A stretch of DNA of 42,932 bases from Bacillota bacterium. Its GTDB lineage: Bacteria > Bacillota > Limnochordia > DUMW01. Below are positions 1 through 8,283 of this stretch, piece by piece. Numbering within the stretch: the stretch's first letter is position 1; the number at the start of each line of letters is the position of its first letter. The notes beneath the pieces are model-generated. The model was not told the DNA's origin. It saw nothing but the letters and a program-made list of their open reading frames with translations, and searched no databases. The stretch is taken from contig DUMW01000046.1 of the NCBI GenBank assembly GCA_012839765.1, positions 1-42,932 of the forward strand, given 5' to 3'. The position numbers were made by a program, and so were the translations under genes.

Positions 1-59
1 CTTTGGTACTAAGCTCCATGCTCTTAAGCCTTCCCGAACAAGGAGGTTTTGCATAAATC

Positions 60-107
60 TTGACATCCCGGGGCAGACTTGTACACTGTAGATAGGAATA
101 TTCCTAT
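60..107 (+). promoter_or_regulatory. Promoter and palindromic operator of the zinc operon
   Basis: TTGACA (60-65) and TACACT (82-87) are separated by 16 bases and make a good vegetative promoter. A perfect 16-base palindrome, ATAGGAATATTCCTAT (92-107), lies where transcription should start. Its position fits a repressor operator. The Fur-family regulator that closes the operon is the obvious candidate to bind it. The sequence is not a textbook Fur, Zur or PerR box, so the pairing is inferred. Confidence 0.65.
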
Positions 108-182
108 TTAGCCAACGGTTTATTCGCCAGGGTTCTGTCATATCCATAAGTGACGAATCCTAAGAGAAGGAGATGTTCATCC

Positions 183-1040
183 ATGAGAACCCTTGTGATG
201 GCGGTAGTGGTGTCTTTGTTCATATCGACCCCTTGTCTGGCTGGCCCGTTAAAAGTGGGGGCTAGCATTTTCCCCGTTTACGATTTTCTCTGCCAGATCA
301 TGGATCCTGCTTCCGTCCAGTTGATTCTACCCCCCGGGACCGATCCCCATCATTATGAGCTGGGTCCCCGGGATATTATCCGTTTGCAGGAACTGGATCT
401 CATTTTTTACGTAGGTTTCGGGATGGAGTATTGGTTGGAGAGTTCCTTGAAACTAATCGACCCGGTGCGGGTGGTGTGTTTGGGTGAGGGCTTGGCGGAA
501 AAGAAGGGAAACGAGGTGGACTATCACCTTTGGCTGGATCCCTTGATCGCCAAGGAGATGGTAAAGAGGATCGGGCAGGCTTTGAGCAGTGCGGACCCTG
601 CCAATGGAACGCGATACCAGCAAGCGGTGGATCGCTATGTGCAGGAATTGGAACGGCTCCACCAGGAGTATGTCCAGGCCCTGAAACCCTGGCAAGGCCA
701 GGCCTTTTTAGTGTCCCACGGGGCCTTTGGGTATTTGGCCCGGCGCTATGGGCTGGTACAGTTGGCGGTAATGGGTGTTTCCGCGGAGGAGCAGCCTTCG
801 GCCAAAAGACTAGCGGAGATTGTCACCGAGGCTCGCAGGCTGCGATGCAAGGCCGTTTTCTACGAACCGTGGGGAGAGCGGAAGACGGTGGAGCTTTTGG
901 CCCAGGAACTGGGTGTTACCCCCCTGGAATTGCATCCTTTGGGTACGGTAATGCCCTCGGAGCTGGGCAAGCGAACCTATCTTTCGATTATGCGGGATAA
1001 CCTCACCAATCTGCTAAAGGGTTTTTCCGGGGGTAAATAG
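183..1040 (+). CDS. znuA: Zinc/manganese ABC transporter substrate-binding protein (ZnuA-like)
   Basis: This is the extracytoplasmic metal-binding component of a cluster A-I (ZnuA/TroA) ABC importer, which captures Zn2+ or Mn2+ and hands it to the permease. The 285-residue form starts at the ATG at 183, ten bases after AAGGAG; a longer GTG start at 150 would put a basic stretch before the signal peptide. Residues 1-20 form a signal peptide ending in CLA. Family metal ligands are visible: His57 in the DPHHYE motif, His115 in HLWLDP, His179 in SHGAFGY and Glu228 in FYEPW. The long His-rich loop of many zinc-specific members is absent, so manganese cannot be excluded. No convincing lipobox is seen, which is unusual for a Gram-positive binding protein. 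The ATPase gene starts two bases after the stop. Confidence 0.9.
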   Translation: MRTLVMAVVVSLFISTPCLAGPLKVGASIFPVYDFLCQIMDPASVQLILPPGTDPHHYELGPRDIIRLQELDLIFYVGFGMEYWLESSLKLIDPVRVVCLGEGLAEKKGNEVDYHLWLDPLIAKEMVKRIGQALSSADPANGTRYQQAVDRYVQELERLHQEYVQALKPWQGQAFLVSHGAFGYLARRYGLVQLAVMGVSAEEQPSAKRLAEIVTEARRLRCKAVFYEPWGERKTVELLAQELGVTPLELHPLGTVMPSELGKRTYLSIMRDNLTNLLKGFSGGK

Positions 1041-1042
1041 AC

Positions 1043-1771
1043 ATGTCCGAAGTCCTGTTGCTGCAAGGGGTTACCCACTTTTACAACGGTCTGTGCTCGT
1101 TGGAAGAGGTGAGCTTAAAGGTCCAACGGGGGGAATTCGTTGGCTTGGTGGGACCCAATGGTTCCGGGAAGACTACGTTGATCAAGATCATCTTGGGGCT
1201 TTTAAAGCCCACGGCGGGGATGGTGAGGCTTTTGTCCCAGCCACCGGAAAGGAGTCGGGGGAAATATGTGGGCTATTTACCCCAAGATGCCGTGCATTTT
1301 AATCCCTTGTTTCCTGCCACCGTGGAAGAGGTAATCCGCAGTGGATTGGTGCAGAAGAAGTCTGTAGACGAGAAAGCTGTCGCCCAGGTGATGGAAGAAC
1401 TCCATTTACTTCCCCTCCGCCAACGGCCCATTGGTCATCTTTCCGGTGGACAGAAGCAACGGGTCCTTATTGCCCGCACTTTGGTGCGGGATCCCCAGTT
1501 GCTCATCCTTGATGAGCCTGCCACCGGGGTGGACTTCGGTGCACAGGAGGAACTGATGGCTCTCCTTGCCCGGTTGAACCAAAAGCGGGGTATTACCATC
1601 CTCATGAGTGGCCATGATCTAAATCAACTGCTCCGCTATGCTAAACGGGTGGTGTGTCTGAACCGGCGAGTGCTTTATGATGGTGCCACCGCGGAGCTTT
1701 CTACCGAGGATCTTGTGGCCACATTGTTCAGCGGCCTTGGTAAACCTACAGCAAAGGACGGAAACCTGTGA
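1043..1771 (+). CDS. znuC: Metal ABC transporter ATP-binding protein (ZnuC-like)
   Basis: This is the cytoplasmic ATPase that powers metal uptake through the adjacent permease. All ABC motifs are in place: Walker A GPNGSGKTT (residues 37-45), the Q-loop glutamine at 81, signature LSGGQ (133-137), Walker B ending in LILDE (about 154-158) and the switch histidine at 191. Its length of 242 residues is normal. The start is an ATG two bases after the znuA stop. Its stop overlaps the GTG start of the permease by four bases, so the two are probably translationally coupled. Confidence 0.92.
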   Translation: MSEVLLLQGVTHFYNGLCSLEEVSLKVQRGEFVGLVGPNGSGKTTLIKIILGLLKPTAGMVRLLSQPPERSRGKYVGYLPQDAVHFNPLFPATVEEVIRSGLVQKKSVDEKAVAQVMEELHLLPLRQRPIGHLSGGQKQRVLIARTLVRDPQLLILDEPATGVDFGAQEELMALLARLNQKRGITILMSGHDLNQLLRYAKRVVCLNRRVLYDGATAELSTEDLVATLFSGLGKPTAKDGNL

Positions 1772-2583
1772 GCTTATTGGTTGAGATGTTCAGTTACTCT
1801 TTTATGCAAAGGGCCCTTCTTGCTGGCATACTGGTGGGGATCAGCTACCCGGTGTTGGGGGTGTTCTTGATCCTGCGCCGGATGCCCTTTTTGGGCAACA
1901 CCATTGGTCATGTGGCCTTCACTGGAGTGGCTCTGGGTTTGTTGCTCGGTGTCAGTCCCTTAGGGATGGCCCTAGTGGCCGCCTGTGTGGCCGCCATCGG
2001 CATCGAACGGTTAGGCAGGGTGTATACCACTTTCGGAGAGCTTAGCACCGCGCTGATTTTGGCGGTAGCCCTTTCTTTGGGCATTGTATTTGTAGGGCTA
2101 GGCAAGGGTTTCGGTGTCAATGTGATGGGGTATCTTTTTGGCAGCATTCTCACCGTCACCACCGCGGAATTGTGGCTCATTGTGGCTTTGACCGTGGGCA
2201 GTCTTGCCTTCGTCCTATTTACCTACCGTTCCCTCTTCGCTATTGCCTTCCACCAGGAGTCGGCCCGGGTGGCGGGGGTCCCGGTGGATGGATTGAACCT
2301 GGCTTTCAGTATCATTGTAGCTTTGGTGACTGGTGCCGCGTTGAAAATAGTGGGGGTTTTTCTGGTTTCTGCCCTCTTGGTTCTGCCCGCGGGGGCTGCG
2401 GTGAGGGTGGCCAGGAGTTTTCGCCAAGCCCTGGTACTTAGCGCCCTTTTTGGTGTCATTTCCGTTTTTGGTGGTTTGTATATTTCCTTTGCTTTCAATC
2501 TGGCAGCCGGTGGTGCCATTGGAATCGTGGCCGGTGTAGTGTTGTTGATGGCCTTGGTCTTCAGTGGCCGGACCGGCAGGTAG
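1768..2583 (+). CDS. znuB: Metal ABC transporter permease (ZnuB-like)
   Basis: This integral membrane permease belongs to the ABC-3 family (ZnuB/TroC) and forms the channel for Zn2+ or Mn2+. The 271-residue protein is almost entirely hydrophobic, with roughly seven to eight membrane segments. The family pattern near residues 15-50 (GxLVGxxxPVLGxFLxLRR followed by a GHVAFTG motif) is clear. The GTG start overlaps the ATPase stop (GTGA), a common arrangement for subunits of one complex. The regulator gene follows within ten bases. Confidence 0.9.
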   Translation: MSLLVEMFSYSFMQRALLAGILVGISYPVLGVFLILRRMPFLGNTIGHVAFTGVALGLLLGVSPLGMALVAACVAAIGIERLGRVYTTFGELSTALILAVALSLGIVFVGLGKGFGVNVMGYLFGSILTVTTAELWLIVALTVGSLAFVLFTYRSLFAIAFHQESARVAGVPVDGLNLAFSIIVALVTGAALKIVGVFLVSALLVLPAGAAVRVARSFRQALVLSALFGVISVFGGLYISFAFNLAAGGAIGIVAGVVLLMALVFSGRTGR

Positions 2584-2589
2584 GGGTGC

Positions 2590-3018
2590 TTGTCTGTGGA
2601 TGCGTTGGAAAAGACCTACGCAAGATTAAAGACTTTGGGGTACCGGCTGACCGACCAGCGTAAAGAGATCTTGAAAGTGTTGGGCCAGGCTCCGGGGCCT
2701 CTGACCGCGCAAGAAGTCCAAACTCTGGTGAGCCAGCAGTTGCCCCAGGTGAGTTTGGATACAGTCTACCGGAACCTTGCGTTGTTAGGTGAATTAGGAA
2801 TTGTGCAACAGGGGTACCTGGGGGATCGGGTGGCCAGATTCGCCCTCCAGACCGGCCAGGAACACCATCATCATCTGGTCTGTGTCCGTTGTGGCCAGCT
2901 TCGCCAGGTGGATCTTTGTCCCATGGAAGAGCTCGCGGCCAGGTTGAAGGAGGAATGGGACTTTTACGTCACGGGCCATTCCTTCCAGGTGTACGGGTTC
3001 TGTAAGGAATGCCGGTAG
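2590..3018 (+). CDS. Fur-family metal-responsive regulator (probably Zur-like)
   Basis: This DNA-binding repressor of the Fur superfamily has 142 residues. A winged-helix domain covers about residues 10-75 (RLTDQRKEILKVL, then a SLDTVYRNL recognition helix). The dimerisation domain has a HHHH run (92-95) and two CxxC pairs, Cys98/Cys101 and Cys138/Cys141, that form the structural zinc site. The start is uncertain: TTG at 2590 has only a weak ribosome binding site, and GTG at 2596 is possible. As last gene of a zinc-type importer operon it is most simply a zinc sensor that represses its own operon through the palindrome at 92-107. PerR or Mur specificity cannot be excluded from sequence alone. 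Confidence 0.85.
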   Translation: MSVDALEKTYARLKTLGYRLTDQRKEILKVLGQAPGPLTAQEVQTLVSQQLPQVSLDTVYRNLALLGELGIVQQGYLGDRVARFALQTGQEHHHHLVCVRCGQLRQVDLCPMEELAARLKEEWDFYVTGHSFQVYGFCKECR

Positions 3019-3036
3019 CGGGAGCCAAGCTCCCGC
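3018..3036. terminator. Bidirectional hairpin between convergent genes
   Basis: A perfect 8-bp GC-rich stem (GCGGGAGC / GCTCCCGC) with a three-base loop begins in the regulator's stop codon and ends just before the stop of the convergent oxidoreductase gene. It lacks a clear T-run on the + strand, so termination strength is uncertain. Confidence 0.6.
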
Positions 3037-3037
3037 C

Positions 3038-4009
3038 TCAGTCAGAAACAGGTTCCCGGCGCTCCGCCGAAAGCTGGGCATAAAGGGCCCAACGGGTGGT
3101 GGCGAAGATATCCTCAGCCTTAATGGGTGTAGCCCCCTCACCCCTCAGATAACTAATAAACTGGGCGAACAGGGAAGGGACTTTCTTCGACGTTTCTTCC
3201 AACGTAAGGTCTGTGCTAATGTCGAGATAGTTTTCATCGAGTCTGGCCTCCAGGGTGCCTTTGGTGCCTACGATCCGGATCCGGTCGTCCCCATGGGTTT
3301 TTGCCCTGGGGTGGCGGTGGTAGTCGTAAGATATGATGGCACTGCCCCCGTCAGCAAAGGCGAAATGCAGTGTGCCAGCGCTGTCCAGGTTGGGATATTC
3401 GGGCAACAGGTGTTGGGTATGGGCCTCCACCTGGCAGAACTCCTTGCCCGTGAGGAACCTCGTCCAGTCGATGGCGTGGATGGCCACCCATAGGATGCTG
3501 CTTCCGTATAAAGCCGGGTCATTGAACCATTGGGGGCGGGAGCCAAATTTGTAGGACTTTTGTCCGAAGGCCAGAGCAATTTCCCCCAGGGTTCCCTGTT
3601 CGATCAGCTGTTTTGCCCGCTGGACCAAGGGATGGGTTCGGGTGTCCAGCATGCAGCCGAAGGGCAACCCACGTTCGATGACCAGTCTTTCCAACTGCGC
3701 CAGTTCCTCCAGGTTTGTGGCCACGGGCTTTTCGCAGTAGATGGGTAGGTTCCGCTCCGCGGCCTGGATGCAGAACTTGCCGTGGAAACCATAGACACTG
3801 TCTACGATCACCAGGTCCAGGTTTTGATCTAGCAGCTCCTCGGGAGACGCAAAAAGCTGTGTATGTTCCTGAAAGGCCCGATGGGTGGGGATCCTTTCCG
3901 CTGGATGGCTCTTGGCAAATCCCACCAATTGTAATTGCGGATCCTGGGCGATGATATCCAGCGCATACCCATAATGCCCCGAAGACCCGATAAGACCAAT
4001 TTTGATCAT
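3038..4009 (-). CDS. Gfo/Idh/MocA-family NAD(P)-dependent oxidoreductase
   Basis: This is a sugar- or polyol-type dehydrogenase whose substrate cannot be told from sequence. The N-terminal Rossmann fold has the glycine-rich motif GLIGSSGHYG (residues 5-14). The family's catalytic-region EKP motif appears as CEKPVATNLEE. The C-terminal alpha/beta domain is complete, and the length of 323 residues is typical. I place the start at ATG 4009 because the GGAGG at about 4023-4027 lies inside any longer frame. It is the third gene of a minus-strand operon after the lipid kinase and the AIM24 protein. The oxidoreductase at 9672-10661 is a distant paralogue. Confidence 0.82.
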   Translation of the reverse strand: MIKIGLIGSSGHYGYALDIIAQDPQLQLVGFAKSHPAERIPTHRAFQEHTQLFASPEELLDQNLDLVIVDSVYGFHGKFCIQAAERNLPIYCEKPVATNLEELAQLERLVIERGLPFGCMLDTRTHPLVQRAKQLIEQGTLGEIALAFGQKSYKFGSRPQWFNDPALYGSSILWVAIHAIDWTRFLTGKEFCQVEAHTQHLLPEYPNLDSAGTLHFAFADGGSAIISYDYHRHPRAKTHGDDRIRIVGTKGTLEARLDENYLDISTDLTLEETSKKVPSLFAQFISYLRGEGATPIKAEDIFATTRWALYAQLSAERREPVSD

Positions 4010-4032
4010 TCTAACTGTGCAACCTCCTAAGC

Positions 4033-4713
4033 TCAATTACTCCGATCAGGGATGAAGGGGAGAATCTTCTGAACCAGGTTTACCACCGGCATGGTCTGGA
4101 GCCACACGCGTCCTGGGCCCCGCAGCACCGCGAAGAAATATTCGCCGCCGAAAAGCAGGTTGGTGAACCCCTTGACCAGTTCCACATCGAAACTGACTGT
4201 TGGTTCGAACATGGCCACATGTCCCGTATCCACCTTGATGATTTCGTTGGGCCCCAGGTTCCGTTCGATCACTTCACCGTCGATTTCCAAGAAGGCATAA
4301 CCGGGTCCGGTGAGACTTTGGAGGATGAAACCTTCTCCCCCGAACAGTCCCCGGGCCAGTTTCTTGCGGAAGTGGATGCCTAGTTGTACCGACTCTTCAC
4401 TGCACAAAAAGGCTCCCTTCTGGCAGATCATCTGCTGTCCGGGTTCCAAGTGAAGGGGAATGATGTTCCCAGGAAAACCCGCCGAAAAGGCAATTTGGCC
4501 CATATCACGGTAACAGGTGTACCGGGTGAGGAACATGGATTCACCTGCAAGGGCCCGTTTGAAGCCTCCCAACAACCCTCCAGCCATGTTGGTTTCCATG
4601 TGGAAGTTGTCGGTCATCCAGGTCATTCCGCCGGCTTGGGTGACCACGGTCTCCCCGGGATTCAGGGTGAGGGTGACCACCTGCATTACTTTCCCACTGA
4701 TTTCGTACTTCAT
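4033..4713 (-). CDS. AIM24 / TIGR00266 family protein
   Basis: I recognise this 226-residue protein as a bacterial member of the AIM24 (TIGR00266) family, a beta-rich fold of unknown biochemical role. Visible family features are the N-terminal VVTLTLNPGETVVTQAGG stretch, a glycine-rich NMAGGLLGGFKRALAGES segment and a FGGEYFFAVLRGPGRVW segment near the C-terminus. No signal peptide or membrane segment is evident. The start is ATG 4713, seven bases after GGAGG; an upstream in-frame ATG sits directly against the Shine-Dalgarno. It lies 17 bases after the lipid kinase stop and 24 before the oxidoreductase start, so the three genes are probably one transcript. Confidence 0.8.
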   Translation of the reverse strand: MKYEISGKVMQVVTLTLNPGETVVTQAGGMTWMTDNFHMETNMAGGLLGGFKRALAGESMFLTRYTCYRDMGQIAFSAGFPGNIIPLHLEPGQQMICQKGAFLCSEESVQLGIHFRKKLARGLFGGEGFILQSLTGPGYAFLEIDGEVIERNLGPNEIIKVDTGHVAMFEPTVSFDVELVKGFTNLLFGGEYFFAVLRGPGRVWLQTMPVVNLVQKILPFIPDRSN

Positions 4714-4730
4714 AGCCATTCCTCCCGAGC

Positions 4731-5621
4731 TCAAGGCATGATTATCGGTAGGGCCTGCTTTAGGTTCCGGATCTCAATAGTCCGGGGCAACTCTACCGGG
4801 TTACCGTCAATTTGGGCGGTGATGGGCCCACGGCCGTGGATGATCACCTCCCTGGCCTGGGATTGGATCAGACCCTTGGGCGGAATCCCGGCCCGAGCCT
4901 CCAGCAGCAAAGCCGCCACATCAAGTTTGGACATGTGGGGAATCACGTTTACTTCCAAGGATCCGTCGGTGTAATCTGCATGGGGATTTACGGGCATGGT
5001 GGCATAGAAGGGCAGGTTACTAAGGGCGAAGAGCCAGATGCCCTCCAAATCCATCTTGGTACCGTCTGCTTCCACCGTCAGATCAAAGGGTACGAAAGAG
5101 CTCCAGCAGTCCAAAATAGCGTGGAGATATCCTAACCTTCTTAATCTCCGCAGGCGCGGCGAGTGATAAACCAGCCTGGCCACATAGGCATCTAAGCCGA
5201 TGCCAAAGTAGTTTAGGGCGTATTGAACATGGTCCGTGACGGTGATTTCCATCACATCCATCGAGGTGATGGTGCCATGCAGTAGATTGTGGTATGCCCT
5301 TTGGGGCTGAAGGGTGGCATCGATGGTCCGGGCCAGATCGTTGCCAGTGCCGGCGGGGATGATGGCAATGGGTACTCCTTTGTCCTGGGTCATAAGGACT
5401 TGGACCGATTCGTTGATGGTTCCATCGCCGCCAATGATCGCCAGACGATCAACATTTTGCCGCAGCAATTGGGCACACACCCGGGAAACCTGGCCTGGAC
5501 GACTGGTTTTGTAGGCACAGTAGTTCAGCTGATCCCGTTTGAGCAGGGGACGGATCTTCTCCCAGATCCTTTGACCCTGTCCTCCGCCGGAGGAAGGGTT
5601 GATGAGAAATCCGATTTTCAT
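4731..5621 (-). CDS. Diacylglycerol/lipid kinase family protein (YegS/DgkB type)
   Basis: This soluble lipid kinase uses ATP to phosphorylate a lipid such as diacylglycerol. The N-terminal motif FLINPSSGGGQG and the nucleotide-binding IIGGDGTINE motif of the DAGK catalytic domain are present, followed by AIIPAGTGNDLAR, also diagnostic. The C-terminal half carries the family's beta-sandwich, ending in the typical QIDGNPVEL. Its length is 296 residues from ATG 5621, preceded by AAGGAT. It is the first gene of the minus-strand operon and has a strong hairpin directly upstream of its ribosome binding site. The actual lipid substrate is unknown. Confidence 0.85.
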   Translation of the reverse strand: MKIGFLINPSSGGGQGQRIWEKIRPLLKRDQLNYCAYKTSRPGQVSRVCAQLLRQNVDRLAIIGGDGTINESVQVLMTQDKGVPIAIIPAGTGNDLARTIDATLQPQRAYHNLLHGTITSMDVMEITVTDHVQYALNYFGIGLDAYVARLVYHSPRLRRLRRLGYLHAILDCWSSFVPFDLTVEADGTKMDLEGIWLFALSNLPFYATMPVNPHADYTDGSLEVNVIPHMSKLDVAALLLEARAGIPPKGLIQSQAREVIIHGRGPITAQIDGNPVELPRTIEIRNLKQALPIIMP

Positions 5622-5628
5622 TATCCTT

Positions 5629-5670
5629 AGACGACCCAACCCCCGGGAGGTTTCCTGGGGACAGTCGTCT
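5629..5670 (-). promoter_or_regulatory. Hairpin in the leader of the lipid kinase gene
   Basis: On the minus strand AGACGAC (5670-5664) pairs with GTCGTCT (5635-5629), and CCCC/GGGG pairs inside it. The structure ends right at the AAGGAT Shine-Dalgarno of the kinase. It could modulate translation. No known riboswitch class was recognised. Confidence 0.4.
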
Positions 5671-5740
5671 CACCGCCTTTCCGGTGGCGTCAACTAGTAC
5701 CACACTATATATATTCGCTTCTAAAGCAAAGATCCTTCTA

Positions 5741-5764
5741 TTGTTTTCCCCAATGGGCTATAAT
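5741..5764 (+). promoter_or_regulatory. Possible manA promoter
   Basis: A perfect TATAAT (5759-5764) lies 40 bases before the TTG start of manA. No good -35 sits at the right distance: TTGTTT at 5741 is only 12 bases away. The ATG inside this hexamer is therefore unlikely to be the start codon. Confidence 0.35.
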
Positions 5765-5804
5765 GACATCTAGACAATCGCGGCACTTCAGGGAGGTAAT
5801 CCGA

Positions 5805-6863
5805 TTGATACAGCTTTATCCTTTCACATTCCAGCCGGTATACCAAGAACGGCTCTGGGGCGGTACGGGATTACGCAAGTACCGGCCGGATGTGCCCGGA
5901 GACCGCATCGGTGAAAGCTGGGAGATCTCTGCCCATGAGCACGGGGCAAGCTTAGTGGCCAATGGTCCTTTGCGCGGTGAGTCCCTGGACCGATTAGTGG
6001 CCCAATTCCCTGAAGAACTCCTGGGTTCACAGGAAGCGCAATTTCCCCTTCTGCTGAAGCTTATCTCTTCCCGGGATACCCTTTCGGTGCAAGTGCATCC
6101 CCAAGATCACTATGCCCAGATTCATGAAGAGGGTAGCCTGGGTAAACACGAACTTTGGTATGTCTTGGATGCGGAGCCTGGTGCCTGGATCGTTTACGGA
6201 TTGAAACCAGAGGTCACTTCCTTTGAGTTCCGACAAGCCATCGCCGGCGGTAGAGTACCGGAGACACTGCGCAAGGTGTCGGTAAAACCGGGAGACGTCT
6301 TTGACATTCCCCCAGGCCTGGTACATGCCTTGGGTCCCGGCGTAACCTTGGCGGAAATCCAACAAAGCTCCGATGTTACCTATCGGGTGTACGATTGGGA
6401 TCGGGTGGATGCCAATGGCAAACCCAGGGAGTTGCATATAGAAAAGGCCCTAGATGTCATCGATTTTGGTCTGCGTCCGAAGCTGGACAGTCCGGGCTTG
6501 GGCTATGGCCTGCCCGGCGGACGGGTGCAGATCCGGGGAGCAAATCCTTATTTTGCCGTAGAAGAACTCACCTGTGAGGGACAGATATCCTGGACCGAAC
6601 CGGTGCGTCGCTTTGTTCTGTATTTCCTTCTGGAGGGCAACCTGGAGCTCATGTGGTCTGCGGGGCAGCTGCCCGTGGATCGGGGAGCCACGATCCTGGT
6701 GCCCGCAGCGGTGAATGAGTACACCTTTGGGGGTAAGGGTAAGCTTCTGCGCTTTTATGTTCCAGAACTGAAGCAGGATGTGCTTTCTCCTCTGCAGGCG
6801 GAAGGATTCAATCGGGAGGAAATACTCTCGGCCATTGCAGGCCTTGATGCCAGCATGCTTTAG
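5805..6863 (+). CDS. manA: Mannose-6-phosphate isomerase, class I
   Basis: This cytoplasmic zinc enzyme interconverts mannose 6-phosphate and fructose 6-phosphate. The 352-residue form starts at a TTG eight bases after GGGAGG and begins MIQLYPFTFQPVYQERLWGG, typical of Bacillus-type ManA. Zinc-ligand motifs are present: QVHPQDHYA, a KHELWYV motif, and the PPGLVHAL histidine. The conserved arginine region YRVYDWDR follows. A longer frame from 5763 would begin inside the TATAAT hexamer. It stands alone on the plus strand between two minus-strand groups, with a terminator behind it. It would feed mannose units from polysaccharide breakdown into glycolysis. Confidence 0.9.
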   Translation: MIQLYPFTFQPVYQERLWGGTGLRKYRPDVPGDRIGESWEISAHEHGASLVANGPLRGESLDRLVAQFPEELLGSQEAQFPLLLKLISSRDTLSVQVHPQDHYAQIHEEGSLGKHELWYVLDAEPGAWIVYGLKPEVTSFEFRQAIAGGRVPETLRKVSVKPGDVFDIPPGLVHALGPGVTLAEIQQSSDVTYRVYDWDRVDANGKPRELHIEKALDVIDFGLRPKLDSPGLGYGLPGGRVQIRGANPYFAVEELTCEGQISWTEPVRRFVLYFLLEGNLELMWSAGQLPVDRGATILVPAAVNEYTFGGKGKLLRFYVPELKQDVLSPLQAEGFNREEILSAIAGLDASML

Positions 6864-6872
6864 TGATGATCT

Positions 6873-6905
6873 AAATGGTCGGCCAAGAAGGCCGACCATT
6901 TTATT
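6873..6905. terminator. Bidirectional terminator between manA and the citrate synthase gene
   Basis: A perfect 12-bp stem (AAATGGTCGGCC / GGCCGACCATTT) with loop AAGAA is followed by T residues on the plus strand and preceded by A residues, so it can serve both convergent genes. The citrate synthase stop codon overlaps its edge. Confidence 0.85.
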
Positions 6906-8241
6906 CCCGTTCCTCGAGGGGAATGTACTCGTTGCCGACAGGACCGGAATATACCGCTCGGGGTCGGAAGATCCGATTGTTCTCCAAATACTCCAAACAA
7001 CGGGCCACCCAGCCTACTACCCGGCTGACCGCGAAGATGGGTGTGAACATGCAGGGTTCGAAACCAAGGCCCTTGTAGATGAGACCGGAATAGTAGTCTA
7101 CGTTGGGGAAGATCTTTTTCTCTTGGCCTAGTTCTTTGATTACCACCTCTTCCAGTTTCAAGGCAGTCTCGTAAAGCCGGGTGATTTCCGGATTGTCCTT
7201 GGTAACCAACTCTGCCAAGGGTTTTAGCACCCGGGCCCGGGGGTCATAGGTCTTGTAAACCCGATGGCCAAAGCCCATGATTTTCCGCTTTTCGGCCCGG
7301 GCTTTGCGGAACCAGTCCTCTACGTTTTCGGGCCCGCCGATCTCCTCTAGCATATGGACCACCGCTTCGTTGGCACCGCCATGTAAGGGGCCGCTCAAAG
7401 CACCGATCCCCGCCCCTACACAGTGGAAGAGATCCGACTGGGTAGAGGCCACCAGCATTGCGGCGAAGGTGGAGGCGTTCATGCCGTGGTCCATGTGCAG
7501 GATGAGACTAATGTCCATCAAACGCTCGGCAGTCTTGCTAGGCCGCTGTCCGGTGGTCATATATAGGAAATTGGCGGCGAAGCCTAACTCAGGATCCGGC
7601 TCGATGGGCAAACGCCCCTGACGGATCCGGGCAATGGCGGCGGTGATGGTGCCCAGGCCCGCCACCAGGCGGTAGGCGATTTCCAGATTGTCCTCGGTGT
7701 TACCCTTGGCCTTGTACTCCAACTCTTCTCCGTTGGCGCCAATTTCTGCCACCGTATCCGCGTCGGTATCCACCGGGGTACGGGGCCGTTTGGGGCTGGT
7801 GCCCCCGGTCAGAATGGTACGCATGGCGTCGATACCGATGCTTAGGGCGGCCATGGGGCTGTATTGCTCCAACGGCAAGCTACCGATGGTCCGGATGGTC
7901 CTAGGTAGTTCCCTATAGGTTACCAGTTTTTCCTTGAAAGCCGCCAGTTCCGCATCATTAGGTAGCTTACCGTGAATGATTAAGTACGCGGTTTCTTCAA
8001 AAGTGGAATAGGCGGCAAGATCGAAGATGTCGTAGCCGCGATAAACCAACCGGCCCTCTGCGCCGTTTACATATCCGATTTTGGTTTCACAGGCGATGGC
8101 TCCCTCCAGACCCCGGTCGATGGTACAGGTCACGGGCCACTCCACCGACCTCAGCAACGCCGCTTCCTTGTGTAGATCCGGTTCTTTGATGTCCTTCATG
8201 GAGTCCTTCAGGAGTTTTGCCGTCTTGTTAATGATCGTCAT
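6901..8241 (-). CDS. Citrate synthase
   Basis: This enzyme condenses acetyl-CoA (or propionyl-CoA) with oxaloacetate to form citrate or methylcitrate. The active-site motifs are clear: MDHGMNASTFA, the GFGHRVYKTYDPRA histidine/arginine motif, and an aspartate in the NVDYYSGLIYKGLGF segment. The N-terminal signature GLEGAIACETKIGYVNG is also typical. At 446 residues it is about 60-70 longer than the usual bacterial/archaeal short form. Part of the excess is an N-terminal extension and part an acidic insert of about 25 residues after DAMRTILTGG. AAAGGAGG lies 13 bases before ATG 8241. Citrate versus 2-methylcitrate specificity cannot be decided here. No other TCA gene is adjacent. Confidence 0.88.
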   Translation of the reverse strand: MTIINKTAKLLKDSMKDIKEPDLHKEAALLRSVEWPVTCTIDRGLEGAIACETKIGYVNGAEGRLVYRGYDIFDLAAYSTFEETAYLIIHGKLPNDAELAAFKEKLVTYRELPRTIRTIGSLPLEQYSPMAALSIGIDAMRTILTGGTSPKRPRTPVDTDADTVAEIGANGEELEYKAKGNTEDNLEIAYRLVAGLGTITAAIARIRQGRLPIEPDPELGFAANFLYMTTGQRPSKTAERLMDISLILHMDHGMNASTFAAMLVASTQSDLFHCVGAGIGALSGPLHGGANEAVVHMLEEIGGPENVEDWFRKARAEKRKIMGFGHRVYKTYDPRARVLKPLAELVTKDNPEITRLYETALKLEEVVIKELGQEKKIFPNVDYYSGLIYKGLGFEPCMFTPIFAVSRVVGWVARCLEYLENNRIFRPRAVYSGPVGNEYIPLEERE

Positions 8242-8283
8242 GCTTTGGTATCGGCCTCCTTTCGCATCATTGCGTTTCCATCA

